Of a DNA stretch of 64,000 bases, positions 1-8,099 are shown in pieces (within the stretch, counting starts at the first letter, position 1; each line of letters starts with the position of its first letter). The stretch spans positions 1 through 64,000 of the forward strand of contig CAXBOY010000004.1 in the NCBI GenBank assembly GCA_963977405.1. Reading direction: 5' to 3'. The translations under genes and the position numbers were made by a program. The DNA is from UBA5078 sp963977405. GTDB taxonomy: Bacteria > Pseudomonadota > Gammaproteobacteria > Pseudomonadales > Pseudohongiellaceae. The notes beneath the pieces are model-generated. The model saw nothing but the letters and a program-made list of their open reading frames with translations, searched no databases and had not been told where the DNA came from.

Positions 1-52
1 GTTAAGCCTGCCGCCAGCGTTCAATCTGAGCCATGATCAAACTCTTCAGTTT
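1..52 (-). rRNA. rrs: 16S ribosomal RNA, 5' end only
   Basis: Read on the minus strand, this stretch holds the universal bacterial 16S 5' signature: AGAGTTTGATCATGGCTCAG (the site of the 27F primer) followed by ATTGAACGCTGGCGGC. The gene runs off the left edge, so only about 52 nt are present. The mature 5' end is placed at about position 52 by comparison with the E. coli 16S start. An rRNA operon next to msrQ-msrP-pssA is also the arrangement I recall from Pseudomonas. Confidence 0.95.
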
Positions 53-250
53 AAGTACTACATGCTCATCAGATCTTAACGGCTCACCGTACTACTTAAT
101 CGGCTTACCAATCCAATGGCATTATTCATGCTCAAAGTATTTCACTACTGCGTTTTAACTTAATAAAACTACGCAGATACTCACTTTGATATTTTTGCAA
201 TTGACGCAAAACTACCTCGGCAAGCACCCACCTCTATTACTTAATCTCTA

Positions 251-263
251 CTTTTTAAAGAAC
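251..263 (-). promoter_or_regulatory. boxA-like antitermination element of the rRNA leader
   Basis: On the minus strand this reads GTTCTTTAAAAAG, close to the bacterial boxA consensus (TGCTCTTTAACA). It lies between the promoters and the 16S gene, where NusB/NusE loading sites are found. The assignment rests on similarity and position. Confidence 0.6.
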
Positions 264-298
264 TTTTTTCCTGAACCTTCGTGGTTAGGAGGAGGCGC

Positions 299-326
299 AT
301 TATACGCATCCTGTGTGACTTGGCAA
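299..326 (-). promoter_or_regulatory. rRNA promoter, proximal copy
   Basis: On the minus strand: TTGCCA (positions 326-321), a 16-bp spacer, then a perfect TATAAT (304-299). The bases just after the -10 box are GC-rich (GCGCCTCC), the discriminator type linked to stringent control of stable RNA promoters. Confidence 0.75.
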
Positions 327-413
327 GGCATGAAAGCGGTTATTTTCGTTTCATTTGAACTCTCCGAGGAGTGTTCGTTTGCGTTGCTCGTACATCTCGT
401 CACAAGGGCGCGC

Positions 414-441
414 ATTATGCCACAAAGATTAAATCTGGCAA
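414..441 (-). promoter_or_regulatory. rRNA promoter, distal copy
   Basis: On the minus strand: TTGCCA (441-436), a 16-bp spacer, then CATAAT (419-414) and a GC-rich discriminator (GCGCGCCC). It uses the same -35 hexamer and spacing as the proximal promoter 115 bp downstream, as expected for a tandem P1/P2 arrangement. Confidence 0.65.
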
Positions 442-473
442 CAAGTAATTGCCCAAATCGGTTACTTAAATAC

Positions 474-1094
474 TCAATTGGGCGTTGACAAATTGATATG
501 ACTCGAAGTCTTTCTGACGTAGTACTTATAGACCCGGTACGCCAATAACGGGAGGAGAATACTAGCATAAAACACAGCCTCTGTAAGGTCTGTGCGCAAT
601 ATCCATATCAAATGTATGAGGCCCAGTATATTGATTAGGTAAACCAGCTTATGAAGCTGGCGCCAATGTCGCCCCATACGCCTCATCATCGCCTTGGTCG
701 AAGTCACCCCCAGAGCAACAAGCATCAGGAATGCTGTAAAGCCCACCGTTATATAGGGGCGCTCTAAGATATCTTCCGAGATCTCCGACCAGCGCAGCTG
801 CAAAAGAAAGACTAAATAGACAAGAAAGTGTACGGATGCATAGAAAAGGGCGAAGAGGCCAAAGGTTCGCCTATAGGGAAACAACTTTGGCCACCCTCCT
901 ATATTACGCAGCGGAGTGATGGCGAGTGATAACAACAAGAAGCGTAAAGTCCACTCGCCGGTCTCGGCAGCTAGAGTATCCGCCGGGTCTGGACCAAGAT
1001 TATTGCTAAGGGCACTATACAATAGGACCAGAAACGGCACCATTCCGAGACAAAACACAGACCACTTAGCAAACTTCGTCATCCTAGACACCAC
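474..1094 (-). CDS. msrQ: MsrQ, haem-binding membrane subunit of the MsrPQ methionine sulfoxide reductase
   Basis: Inner-membrane b-type cytochrome (YedZ family) that passes electrons from the quinone pool or flavin to periplasmic MsrP, which repairs oxidised methionines in envelope proteins. The 206-aa product is the usual family size. It shows about six hydrophobic helices and the family segments TPLRNIGG, PYRRTFGLFA and GRHWRQLHKLVY. Histidines in the middle and C-terminal helices are the likely haem ligands. It follows msrP by only 17 bp, so the two form an operon. An internal ATG four codons downstream is an alternative start. Confidence 0.93.
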   Translation of the reverse strand: MVSRMTKFAKWSVFCLGMVPFLVLLYSALSNNLGPDPADTLAAETGEWTLRFLLLSLAITPLRNIGGWPKLFPYRRTFGLFALFYASVHFLVYLVFLLQLRWSEISEDILERPYITVGFTAFLMLVALGVTSTKAMMRRMGRHWRQLHKLVYLINILGLIHLIWILRTDLTEAVFYASILLPLLAYRVYKYYVRKTSSHINLSTPN

Positions 1095-1111
1095 GTCGAG
1101 ACATACCTAAA

Positions 1112-2152
1112 TCAGTAATTCTTCGACAGATCCATACCTTTATAAAGAGAGGCCACTTGCTCCCCATAGCCATTAAAGGGCTGAGTCTCAATCCGCGAAC
1201 TACTAAATAGTGTCTGCGGAAGACGGGTTTCCATGTCTTGCCTCCAACGCGGATGATGCACTTCGGGGTTCACATTGGCATAGAAACCATACTCGTTTGG
1301 CGCCAGCATATTCCAGCTAGTTGCCGGCTCTGTCTCAGTGAAACGAATTTTCACGATGGACTTAATGCTTTTGAAACCATATTTCCAGGGCACTATAAGG
1401 CGAATTGGCGCGCCATTCTGTGGCGGGAGGTAGTTACCATAGACGCCAACCGCAAGAAGGGTAAGTGGGTTCATCGCCTCATCCATTCGCAAGCCCTCAC
1501 GGTATGGCCAGCTAATAGTGGTAAAACGCGAACGCTGCCCAGGCATGACCTCGGGGTCTAGCAGAGTAAAGAACTCAACATACTTGGCTTTTGACGTAGG
1601 CTGAAAACGCTTAATAAGGTCTGCAAGAGAGAATCCGACCCATGGCACCACCATAGACCAACGCTCTACACATCGAAGTCGGTACACTCTCTCCTCCAAT
1701 GCATGGGGCTTCAGAATATCCTCTAGTGTGTAAACGCCGGGCTTCTCAACCTCGCCCTCAATTGCGACAGACCAAGGGTCGACTTTGAACTGCTTCGAAT
1801 TCGCAATCGGGTCGCCCTTATCTGTGCCGAATTCGTAAAAATTGTTATAGGAAATCACATCACGATAGGGCGTTAAGGGCTCACTAGTAGAAAAACCACC
1901 CGTTTTCACTGCCGGGGTGATCGACGCGAATTTGTCTTCCCACCATGGCGCGGGTGCAGATCGTACTAAATCCGTGGGTGCTCGAGCCCTTAGCTCATCC
2001 CCATCTGCAGCACTTGCCAATCCAGGCAGTCCTACCGATGCGACGCCAAAAGCGGCACTGAGGCTGCCTGCAATGAAACTGCGGCGATCGTGATATACCG
2101 ACTCCGGCGTAATCTCGGACGGTAAGATATCGGGCTTAGACTTAATTAACAT
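1112..2152 (-). CDS. msrP: MsrP, periplasmic molybdopterin methionine sulfoxide reductase
   Basis: Catalytic subunit of MsrPQ. It reduces methionine sulfoxide in periplasmic proteins with a molybdopterin cofactor. A Tat-type signal is present (twin arginine in DRRSFIAG, then a hydrophobic stretch ending AASAAD-like). The molybdenum-ligand cysteine lies in YRLRCVERWSMVVPW, and the NGAPIRLIVPWKYGFK segment is also typical. The open frame extends 17 codons upstream, but the ATG at 2152 is preceded by GAGGAACAG at the right spacing and gives a normal 346 aa, so I use that start. It lies directly upstream of msrQ. Confidence 0.95.
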   Translation of the reverse strand: MLIKSKPDILPSEITPESVYHDRRSFIAGSLSAAFGVASVGLPGLASAADGDELRARAPTDLVRSAPAPWWEDKFASITPAVKTGGFSTSEPLTPYRDVISYNNFYEFGTDKGDPIANSKQFKVDPWSVAIEGEVEKPGVYTLEDILKPHALEERVYRLRCVERWSMVVPWVGFSLADLIKRFQPTSKAKYVEFFTLLDPEVMPGQRSRFTTISWPYREGLRMDEAMNPLTLLAVGVYGNYLPPQNGAPIRLIVPWKYGFKSIKSIVKIRFTETEPATSWNMLAPNEYGFYANVNPEVHHPRWRQDMETRLPQTLFSSSRIETQPFNGYGEQVASLYKGMDLSKNY

Positions 2153-2315
2153 AATCTGTTCCTCGCTCATTTGCTTGCGAACACACCTTGCAGCTAATCG
2201 CACTGCGCCGGTGAAACCTCTAAACTAATACTTAGCTAGCACTTGCGCATTTAGACAAGCGCAGCTGTTTCTTCGTTACAAAAATCCGAGTTTTTCGACA
2301 CTAGCTCTCCACATT

Positions 2316-3158
2316 TTACGTGGAGGGCTCTTCTGTGGATTTACGAGACTTTGATTTAACTCTTCGATAGATCCAAATAAAGGGACCAGTCAATGCGTAA
2401 ATTAGGCACATGCCCAGCAACACCTCGTGAGGATTCTGAGCGATAACCACTAGAAGCACCACCGCCATAAGGAACACAACATAGGGAACAGTGCCGCGGA
2501 AATGAATCTCCTTAAAACTGTAATACCGATAATTCGAGATCATAAGAATGCCCGTAAATGCTGTCAGTACGGCGGCGCAGAAAGCTATAAAGGGCGTTAT
2601 CTCGATTTGATACTTAAAACCAACCCATGCCACAAATGTCACTAAACCCGCAGCAACAGGGCTCTGTAGGCCTACGAAAAACCGCTTATCGACTGTCCCT
2701 AACTGTACATTAAAGCGAGCCAAGCGCAGTGCAGCGCAAGACATATAGATGAAACTTGCCGCCCAGCCAGCCTCCCCAAGCGATGACAGTGCCCAGCTAA
2801 ACATAATCAGTGCAGGCGCAACGCCAAAAGACACCATGTCGGACAAGCTATCGAACTGCGCTCCAAAAGCGCTCTGAGTATTCGTCATTCGCGCTACCCG
2901 CCCGTCTAGGCCATCCATAACTGCTGCGATGAGAATAGCCCAACCCGCCTTATTAAAATCCCCATTCATTCCGGCGATAATCGCGTAAAAACCGGCGAAA
3001 AGCGCTCCAAGAGTCAATAAATTGGGTAATAGATAGATGCCGCGACGGCGAATTTTCTTACCGCCCTCCGACACTACTTCTTCATGCTCATCGATCGGAA
3101 AGAGGCTGTCCTCGGATTCCTGCTCGATATCCTGATCATTGCTGTTTTCTGTGTCCAT
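2316..3158 (-). CDS. pssA: CDP-diacylglycerol-serine O-phosphatidyltransferase
   Basis: Makes phosphatidylserine from CDP-diacylglycerol and L-serine, the first committed step towards phosphatidylethanolamine. The CDP-alcohol phosphatidyltransferase motif is complete: DGLDGRVAR at about residue 80, followed by G and FDSLSD with the spacing DGx2ARx8Gx3Dx3D. Multiple membrane helices fill the rest. The 280-aa length and membrane topology fit the integral type II enzyme, not the E. coli peripheral type. The N-terminal 40 residues are acidic. Its place between msrP and the ilv block is the arrangement known from Pseudomonas. Confidence 0.93.
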   Translation of the reverse strand: MDTENSNDQDIEQESEDSLFPIDEHEEVVSEGGKKIRRRGIYLLPNLLTLGALFAGFYAIIAGMNGDFNKAGWAILIAAVMDGLDGRVARMTNTQSAFGAQFDSLSDMVSFGVAPALIMFSWALSSLGEAGWAASFIYMSCAALRLARFNVQLGTVDKRFFVGLQSPVAAGLVTFVAWVGFKYQIEITPFIAFCAAVLTAFTGILMISNYRYYSFKEIHFRGTVPYVVFLMAVVLLVVIAQNPHEVLLGMCLIYALTGPFIWIYRRVKSKSRKSTEEPST

Positions 3159-3245
3159 ATAACAAACTTGCCCTCAGGCTATTAAGAGTAGGTGACTGTC
3201 AGAAGCATCGCGATTATACACCCAAGCGCCTTCTTAAGATTGCAC

Positions 3246-4160
3246 TCAAAGTGCGCCAGGCGCGATGTGATCTTGTGACAGATCCCAGAAGGCCTTTATC
3301 AACGGGTTGTTAAGCTTGCGCCTTAATACACAAAGACCAATCGTAAAGGGTTCTAGCGCAGGTTGCACATCGAGCATCTCGATCTTGCTCCGCATAGGAC
3401 TATTCTCGACTACCAATTGTGGTACTACGCCTACCCCGAACCCTAGGCTGACCATACTAACAATCGCCTCATTACCGCCTACTTGCGCATAAATGTTTGG
3501 ACTGAGCCCGCGCTCGGCATACCAGCGATCAACTCGGTCACGCGCAATACCGGATTCTGACAAGACCATCGGAATTCGCTCCCACGGTAGCGCAGACTTC
3601 TGTTTTCTGCACTCATCCAGCGTATCACGCAGCGGAGAGGATGAGCGAGGGGCGATAAAAATCAGGGGAGAGCTGCGAATCGCCCTGAAAGTAAGTTTCT
3701 CAGGAATGCGATCGGGGCGTGCGGCAATCCCGATATCTTCCTGCTCATCTAGGACGCGCTGAATGGAAAGCGCTGTATCCCCTGTATGTAATTGGATCTC
3801 TACTGCGGGATAACGCGACCTATACTGGTCTAGGAGTTCATGCAGGAAGCTATAGCTTGCGGTGACGGAGCAGAAAATACTCAATCGCCCCGTTAGAACC
3901 TCTGCTTGCTGCTGCAAATCGCGCTTGAGCACTTCCCAGCGTTCTAATGTCTCCGCTGCATAATCGCGAAACCGCGCACCAGCCGCGGTTAATTTCACAG
4001 TACGACTATCACGCTCAAATAATGACGCTCCCACCTCTTGCTCGAGTTTTTGCACAACCCGTGTCAGGCTAGACGGGCTTAAATGATGTTCGCGGCTCGT
4101 ATTGCCGAAATGCAAATTTCGGCAAAGATGCAGATACAGCTGCAATTCTCGAAGTTCCAA
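3246..4160 (-). CDS. ilvY: IlvY, LysR-type activator of ilvC
   Basis: LysR-family regulator that, in E. coli, activates ilvC when acetolactate or acetohydroxybutyrate accumulates. The 304-aa protein matches E. coli IlvY along its length: N-terminal LHLCRNLHFGNTSREHHLSPS helix-turn-helix region, FERDSRTVKLT, the FCSVTASYSFLHELLDQYR effector-domain start and GGNEAIVSMVSLGFGVGVVPQ. The start is TTG at 4160 with AGGGG eight bases upstream; MELREL matches the MDLRDL start of E. coli. It is divergent from ilvC, the classical arrangement. A perfect palindrome lies in its first 60 bases (separate entry). Confidence 0.93.
   Translation of the reverse strand: MELRELQLYLHLCRNLHFGNTSREHHLSPSSLTRVVQKLEQEVGASLFERDSRTVKLTAAGARFRDYAAETLERWEVLKRDLQQQAEVLTGRLSIFCSVTASYSFLHELLDQYRSRYPAVEIQLHTGDTALSIQRVLDEQEDIGIAARPDRIPEKLTFRAIRSSPLIFIAPRSSSPLRDTLDECRKQKSALPWERIPMVLSESGIARDRVDRWYAERGLSPNIYAQVGGNEAIVSMVSLGFGVGVVPQLVVENSPMRSKIEMLDVQPALEPFTIGLCVLRRKLNNPLIKAFWDLSQDHIAPGAL
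4102..4125. promoter_or_regulatory. Perfect 10-bp inverted repeat inside the 5' end of ilvY
   Basis: TTGCCGAAAT at 4102-4111 is mirrored exactly by ATTTCGGCAA at 4116-4125, with a GCAA loop. It lies 36-59 nt into the ilvY coding strand. As DNA it could be an operator half-site pair for a LysR-type dimer; as RNA it would form a stable hairpin close to the ilvY start. The arms contain TTGC/GCAA, which also recur in the intergenic region. The function is inferred. Confidence 0.5.
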
Positions 4161-4336
4161 AGGCCGGCCCCTACCATTATTGCAAAATATGGAATGTATT
4201 GTTGCATATATAGCGTTTTACGCAACCAAGAACTTCGCCTATTATGCGCACCTAGAATTTGCAACGCTGATACTCATGGGCGACTGCCAACTAGACGCAG
4301 CGCCCAATCGAATAACACCGAAACCGGAGAGAGAAA
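4161..4336. promoter_or_regulatory. Divergent ilvY-ilvC control region
   Basis: This 176-bp spacer between the divergent genes carries several TTGCA/GCAAC words: TTGCA at 4180-4184 and 4202-4206, and GTTGC (4201-4205) mirrored by GCAAC (4222-4226). These resemble the TTGCAAT-type elements that IlvY binds in E. coli. A possible ilvC -10 box is TATTAT at 4240-4245. The ilvC start is preceded by GGAGAG. The assignment of operators is by analogy. Confidence 0.5.
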
Positions 4337-5806
4337 ATGAACTATTTCAACACCCTACCCCTGCGATTGCAGTTACAGCAACTCGGCAAGTGTCGATTCA
4401 TGGACAAAAACGAGTTCGCCGATGGCGTTAACAAATTGCTAGGCAAGAAAATTGTCATCATCGGTTGTGGCGCTCAAGGCCTGAACCAGGGCCTGAACAT
4501 GCGTGACAGCGGCCTAGACATCTCCTACACACTTCGTGCCGCGGCAATCGCGGAGAAGCGCCAGTCTTGGAAGAATGCGACAGAGAATGGCTTCACAGTA
4601 GGCACCTATGAAGAACTAGTGCCACAGGCAGACATGGTCCTAAACCTCACTCCAGATAAGCAGCACACACCTGTCGTAAAAGAGATCATGCCTCTTATGA
4701 AGAAAGGCGCTTGTTTGGCCTACTCTCACGGCTTCAACATTGTTGAAGAAGGCATGCAGATTCGTCCGGACCTGACAGTGGTCATGGTGGCGCCTAAGTG
4801 CCCGGGCACGGAAGTACGCGAAGAGTATAAGCGTGGCTTCGGCGTACCAACTCTGATCGCCGTACATGCTGAGAATGATCCAAATGGTGACGGACTCGAC
4901 ATCGCTAAGGCCTACGCCGCAGGAACCGGTGGACACCGCGCAGGCGTCCTCCAGTCTTCCTTTATTGCGGAAGTAAAATCAGATTTGATGGGCGAGCAAA
5001 CCATCCTTTGCGGCATGCTTCAGGCTGGCACGATCGTTTGCTACAACAAGATGGTAGAGAAGGGGATAGACCCTGCCTATGCCTCTAAGTTGATGCAACA
5101 TGGCTGGGAAGTTGTTTCAGAAGGTCTTAAGCACGGCGGCATCACGAATATGATGGACCGTCTGTCTAACCCTGCCAAATTGGTCGCAAATTCTTTGGCG
5201 GCAGAACTCAAAGAAATCATGGCGCCTCTTTATCAGAAGCACATGGACGACATCATCACTGGTGCGTTCTCTAGCGGCATGATGGAAGATTGGGCGAACG
5301 ACGACGAGAAATTACTAACTTGGCGCGCCGCAACTGCCGAGACTGAGTTCGAAAAATCTACTGCCGGCACTATGGCGATCAGCGAGCAAGAATACTACGA
5401 CAACGGTATTCTGATGGTTGCTATGCTCAAGGCAGGCGTCGAGCTAGCTTTCGAGACTATGACCGCGAGCGGCATAATCGAAGAATCGGCCTACTACGAA
5501 TCTCTACATGAAACGCCATTGATCGCGAACCTGATCGGTCGCAAGAAGCTTTACGAAATGAACAAGGTAATTTCCGATACAGCGGAGTACGGTTGCTACT
5601 TGTTCTCTCATGCTTGCGTTCCTCTTCTCGCGGATTTCATGAGCAAGATCGATGTCGATGTGATTGGTAAAGGACTTAGCCTTGTCGACAACAGTGTTGA
5701 TAACGCTGAGCTCATCGCGGTTAACCAAGCTCTTCGCAATCACCCTATCGAAGTAGTGGGCAAGAAACTACGCTCGTACATGACAGCGATGAAGAAGATC
5801 GTCTAA
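4337..5806 (+). CDS. ilvC: Ketol-acid reductoisomerase, class II (long form)
   Basis: NADPH- and Mg-dependent isomeroreductase of valine and isoleucine synthesis, converting acetolactate and acetohydroxybutyrate to the dihydroxy acids. The 489-aa product is the long class II type, nearly collinear with E. coli IlvC: NYFNTLPLR start, Rossmann motif VIIGCGAQGLNQGLNMRDSG, MVAPKCPGTEVREEY, HRAGVLQSSF, then the duplicated knotted C-terminal half with ESAYYESLHE and SDTAEYG. Pseudomonas carries the short class I form at this locus. A GGAGAG ribosome site precedes the ATG. It ends at a strong hairpin and converges on ilvH. Confidence 0.97.
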   Translation: MNYFNTLPLRLQLQQLGKCRFMDKNEFADGVNKLLGKKIVIIGCGAQGLNQGLNMRDSGLDISYTLRAAAIAEKRQSWKNATENGFTVGTYEELVPQADMVLNLTPDKQHTPVVKEIMPLMKKGACLAYSHGFNIVEEGMQIRPDLTVVMVAPKCPGTEVREEYKRGFGVPTLIAVHAENDPNGDGLDIAKAYAAGTGGHRAGVLQSSFIAEVKSDLMGEQTILCGMLQAGTIVCYNKMVEKGIDPAYASKLMQHGWEVVSEGLKHGGITNMMDRLSNPAKLVANSLAAELKEIMAPLYQKHMDDIITGAFSSGMMEDWANDDEKLLTWRAATAETEFEKSTAGTMAISEQEYYDNGILMVAMLKAGVELAFETMTASGIIEESAYYESLHETPLIANLIGRKKLYEMNKVISDTAEYGCYLFSHACVPLLADFMSKIDVDVIGKGLSLVDNSVDNAELIAVNQALRNHPIEVVGKKLRSYMTAMKKIV

Positions 5807-5832
5807 TCGTCCCCTAGTGAAATAAAGCACAA

Positions 5833-5860
5833 TAAAAAAGGGCCAATAGGCCCTTTTTTA
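5833..5860. terminator. Bidirectional intrinsic terminator between ilvC and ilvH
   Basis: A perfect 12-bp inverted repeat: TAAAAAAGGGCC (5833-5844) and GGCCCTTTTTTA (5849-5860) around an AATA loop. The A-run before and T-run after the GC core make it a textbook terminator in both directions, serving ilvC (plus) and ilvIH (minus). Confidence 0.92.
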
Positions 5861-5881
5861 TTAGCAAAAGAAAGCGAGTGT

Positions 5882-6373
5882 CTACACACTCAAAACCTTC
5901 TCTCCTCTGGAAACTCCAGATACGCCCGTTCTGGCGACCTCTAGAATGGTAATACCGTTGATAGCTGCAAGGAATGCATCCAGCTTCGCTGAAGTTCCCA
6001 CTACCTGAATACTATAAATAGTACTCGTAACATCGACAATTTGGGCGCGGAAGATATCGGCAGTACGTTTAACCTCATCTCGTTGCGCACCTGTAGCCTT
6101 TACCTTTATCAACATCAGCTCACGCTCAATGTGCGCGCCCTCTGTCAGATCGACCAACTTCACTACATCCACCAATTTATTCAGGTGTTTGGTGATTTGC
6201 TCGATCTTACGGTCATCCCCTACTGTGGTAATCGTCAAGCGCGACAGAGTGTGATCCTCTGTCGGTGCCACAGTAAGTGACTCGATGTTGTAATTACGTT
6301 GAGAAAAGAGACCAACAACGCGTGACAATGCCCCTGGCTCGTTCTCGAGCAGTATTGAAATTATATGTCGCAT
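5882..6373 (-). CDS. ilvH: Acetolactate synthase III small (regulatory) subunit
   Basis: Regulatory subunit of acetohydroxyacid synthase. It raises activity of IlvI and confers valine feedback inhibition. The 163-aa protein has the N-terminal ACT domain (RHIISILLENEPGALSRVVGLFSQRNYNIESL, about residues 2-75), which forms the valine site, and the C-terminal ACT-like domain (ELMLIKVKA onwards). It is separated from ilvI by one base, so the two are co-translated. The neighbouring ilvC on the opposite strand ends at the shared terminator. Confidence 0.95.
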   Translation of the reverse strand: MRHIISILLENEPGALSRVVGLFSQRNYNIESLTVAPTEDHTLSRLTITTVGDDRKIEQITKHLNKLVDVVKLVDLTEGAHIERELMLIKVKATGAQRDEVKRTADIFRAQIVDVTSTIYSIQVVGTSAKLDAFLAAINGITILEVARTGVSGVSRGEKVLSV

Positions 6374-6374
6374 G

Positions 6375-8099
6375 TTAGGTTCTCTCCGTCTTGCTTAGAA
6401 TCATATCCTTCATCGAACCACCTTTGATCGCCATTGGATAAACATGCTCCATTGGATCAACCATTACGTCGATGAAGACTAAGCGGTCTTTCAAGGCGAA
6501 AGCTTCGGTCATTTTCTGCTTCAACTCAGAGAGTTTCTCGATACGCATACCGACGTGACCATAGGCTTCTGCCAACTTTATAAAGTCAGGCAGGGATTCC
6601 GCATAGGTACTGTGGGAATAACGCCCCCCGTACTGCATATCTTGCCACTGCTTTACCATGCCCAAGGCTTGATTGTTCAGACATACAATCTTCACAGGGA
6701 GATTGTACTGCAAGCATGTCGCCAGTTCTTGCAGGTTCATCTGGAAGCTACCTTCACCCGTCACACATACGGAGACTGCGTCAGGAAAAGCGAGTTGCAC
6801 GCCCATTGCTGCGGGGAAACCAAAGCCCATAGTGCCAAGCCCACCGGAGTTGATCCAACGACGAGGCTTATCGAACTTATAGTATTGCGCTGCAAACATC
6901 TGATGCTGACCAACGTCAGAGGAGACATAAGCATCGCCATTGGTAATTTCGTATAAGCACTGAATTACCTGTTGTGGCTTGATGACATCGTTTTCAGCAG
7001 GAACTACTTTCAAGCTGTCTTTTTCACGCCAGCCTTCAATCTGCTTCCACCATAGATCAAGCGCTTTGCGATCGATCTTAGTATCAGACGATTTAATTAG
7101 CTCTAGCATGTCTTCGATGACGCTAGTAACCGAACCTACGATTGGGACGTCGGCGGCAACAGTCTTTGAAATAGACGCTGGATCAATATCCACGTGAAGA
7201 ATCTTAGCGCCAGGACAGAACTTGGAGATGGTATTTGTAACACGGTCGTCGAAACGTACGCCGATTCCAAGAACCACATCGCTGAAGTGCATTGCCATAT
7301 TGGCTTCGTAAGTTCCATGCATGCCAAGCATGCCAAGGAATTGTTTATCGGTAGCTGGATAAGCACCTAAACCCATAAGGGTATTGGTGATTGGGTAACC
7401 AAGCCTATGGGTCAACTCAGTTAATAAAGCACTACCCTCACCCTGAATTACACCCCCGCCGGTATAAAGAATTGGGCGCTTGGCAGCCAGCAGTATTTCT
7501 ACCGCTTTCTTGATCTGACCTGTGTGCCCCTTGGCGGGAACAGAATAGGAGCGCAACTTTACCGACTCTGGATAGGAATACTTAAATTTCTTACTCGGAT
7601 CGGTGACATCCTTAGGAATATCGATCACGACAGGACCGGGCCTGCCAGTGGTGGCTATATAGAACGCTTTCTTCACGATATTCGGGATGTCCGCAGGATT
7701 CTGCACCATGAAGCTATGCTTCACGATCGGCCGAGAGATTCCCACCATGTCCGTTTCCTGGAAACCATCGGAGCCAATTAGCGAACTATCGACCTGCCCA
7801 GAGATAACGATCATGGGAATGGAGTCCATGAACGCTGTGGCGATGCCCGTGACAGCATTCGTTGCGCCAGGGCCGGACGTAACAAGTACCACGCCCGGGC
7901 GCCCAGTTGCGCGTGCATAGCCATCCGCAGCATGAGTAGCCGCTTGTTCATGACGAACGAGGATGTGCTCTACTTTATCTTGATTGAAAATTGCGTCGTA
8001 GATATGCAAAACGGCACCACCCGGGTAGCCGTATATCATTTCAACGCCTTCATCGTGTAACGCTCGGATGAGCATTTCACCGCCTGATAATAATTCCAC
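6375..8099 (-). CDS. ilvI: Acetolactate synthase III large (catalytic) subunit
   Basis: Thiamine diphosphate-dependent enzyme that condenses pyruvate with pyruvate or 2-ketobutyrate. It shows the PYR domain (YGYPGGAVLHIYDAI, with the catalytic glutamate in LVRHEQAA), the central FAD/CoA-like domain, and the C-terminal ThDP-Mg site (GEGSFQMNLQELAT ... NNQALGMVKQWQ). The open frame extends 28 codons further upstream, but homologues begin at ELLSGGEM. A GTG at 8099 is preceded by AGAGG with an 8-base spacer and gives 574 aa, the E. coli IlvI length, so I use it. The long upstream region may carry leader control. Confidence 0.95.
   Translation of the reverse strand: MELLSGGEMLIRALHDEGVEMIYGYPGGAVLHIYDAIFNQDKVEHILVRHEQAATHAADGYARATGRPGVVLVTSGPGATNAVTGIATAFMDSIPMIVISGQVDSSLIGSDGFQETDMVGISRPIVKHSFMVQNPADIPNIVKKAFYIATTGRPGPVVIDIPKDVTDPSKKFKYSYPESVKLRSYSVPAKGHTGQIKKAVEILLAAKRPILYTGGGVIQGEGSALLTELTHRLGYPITNTLMGLGAYPATDKQFLGMLGMHGTYEANMAMHFSDVVLGIGVRFDDRVTNTISKFCPGAKILHVDIDPASISKTVAADVPIVGSVTSVIEDMLELIKSSDTKIDRKALDLWWKQIEGWREKDSLKVVPAENDVIKPQQVIQCLYEITNGDAYVSSDVGQHQMFAAQYYKFDKPRRWINSGGLGTMGFGFPAAMGVQLAFPDAVSVCVTGEGSFQMNLQELATCLQYNLPVKIVCLNNQALGMVKQWQDMQYGGRYSHSTYAESLPDFIKLAEAYGHVGMRIEKLSELKQKMTEAFALKDRLVFIDVMVDPMEHVYPMAIKGGSMKDMILSKTERT

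Larger units (their letters stand above)
53..473 (-). promoter_or_regulatory. rRNA operon leader and promoter region
   Basis: About 420 bases without a protein gene between the 16S 5' end and msrQ. It holds two near-identical promoters and a boxA-like antitermination element, given as separate entries. The transcribed leader would be about 240 nt from the proximal promoter and about 350 nt from the distal one. The short open frames that cross it have no ribosome binding site and run through these elements, so I treat them as spurious. Confidence 0.8.

Noticed and set aside
186..568. Short open frames across the rRNA leader on both strands
   Set aside because: They cross the promoter and boxA elements and have no ribosome site or family resemblance; they are chance frames.
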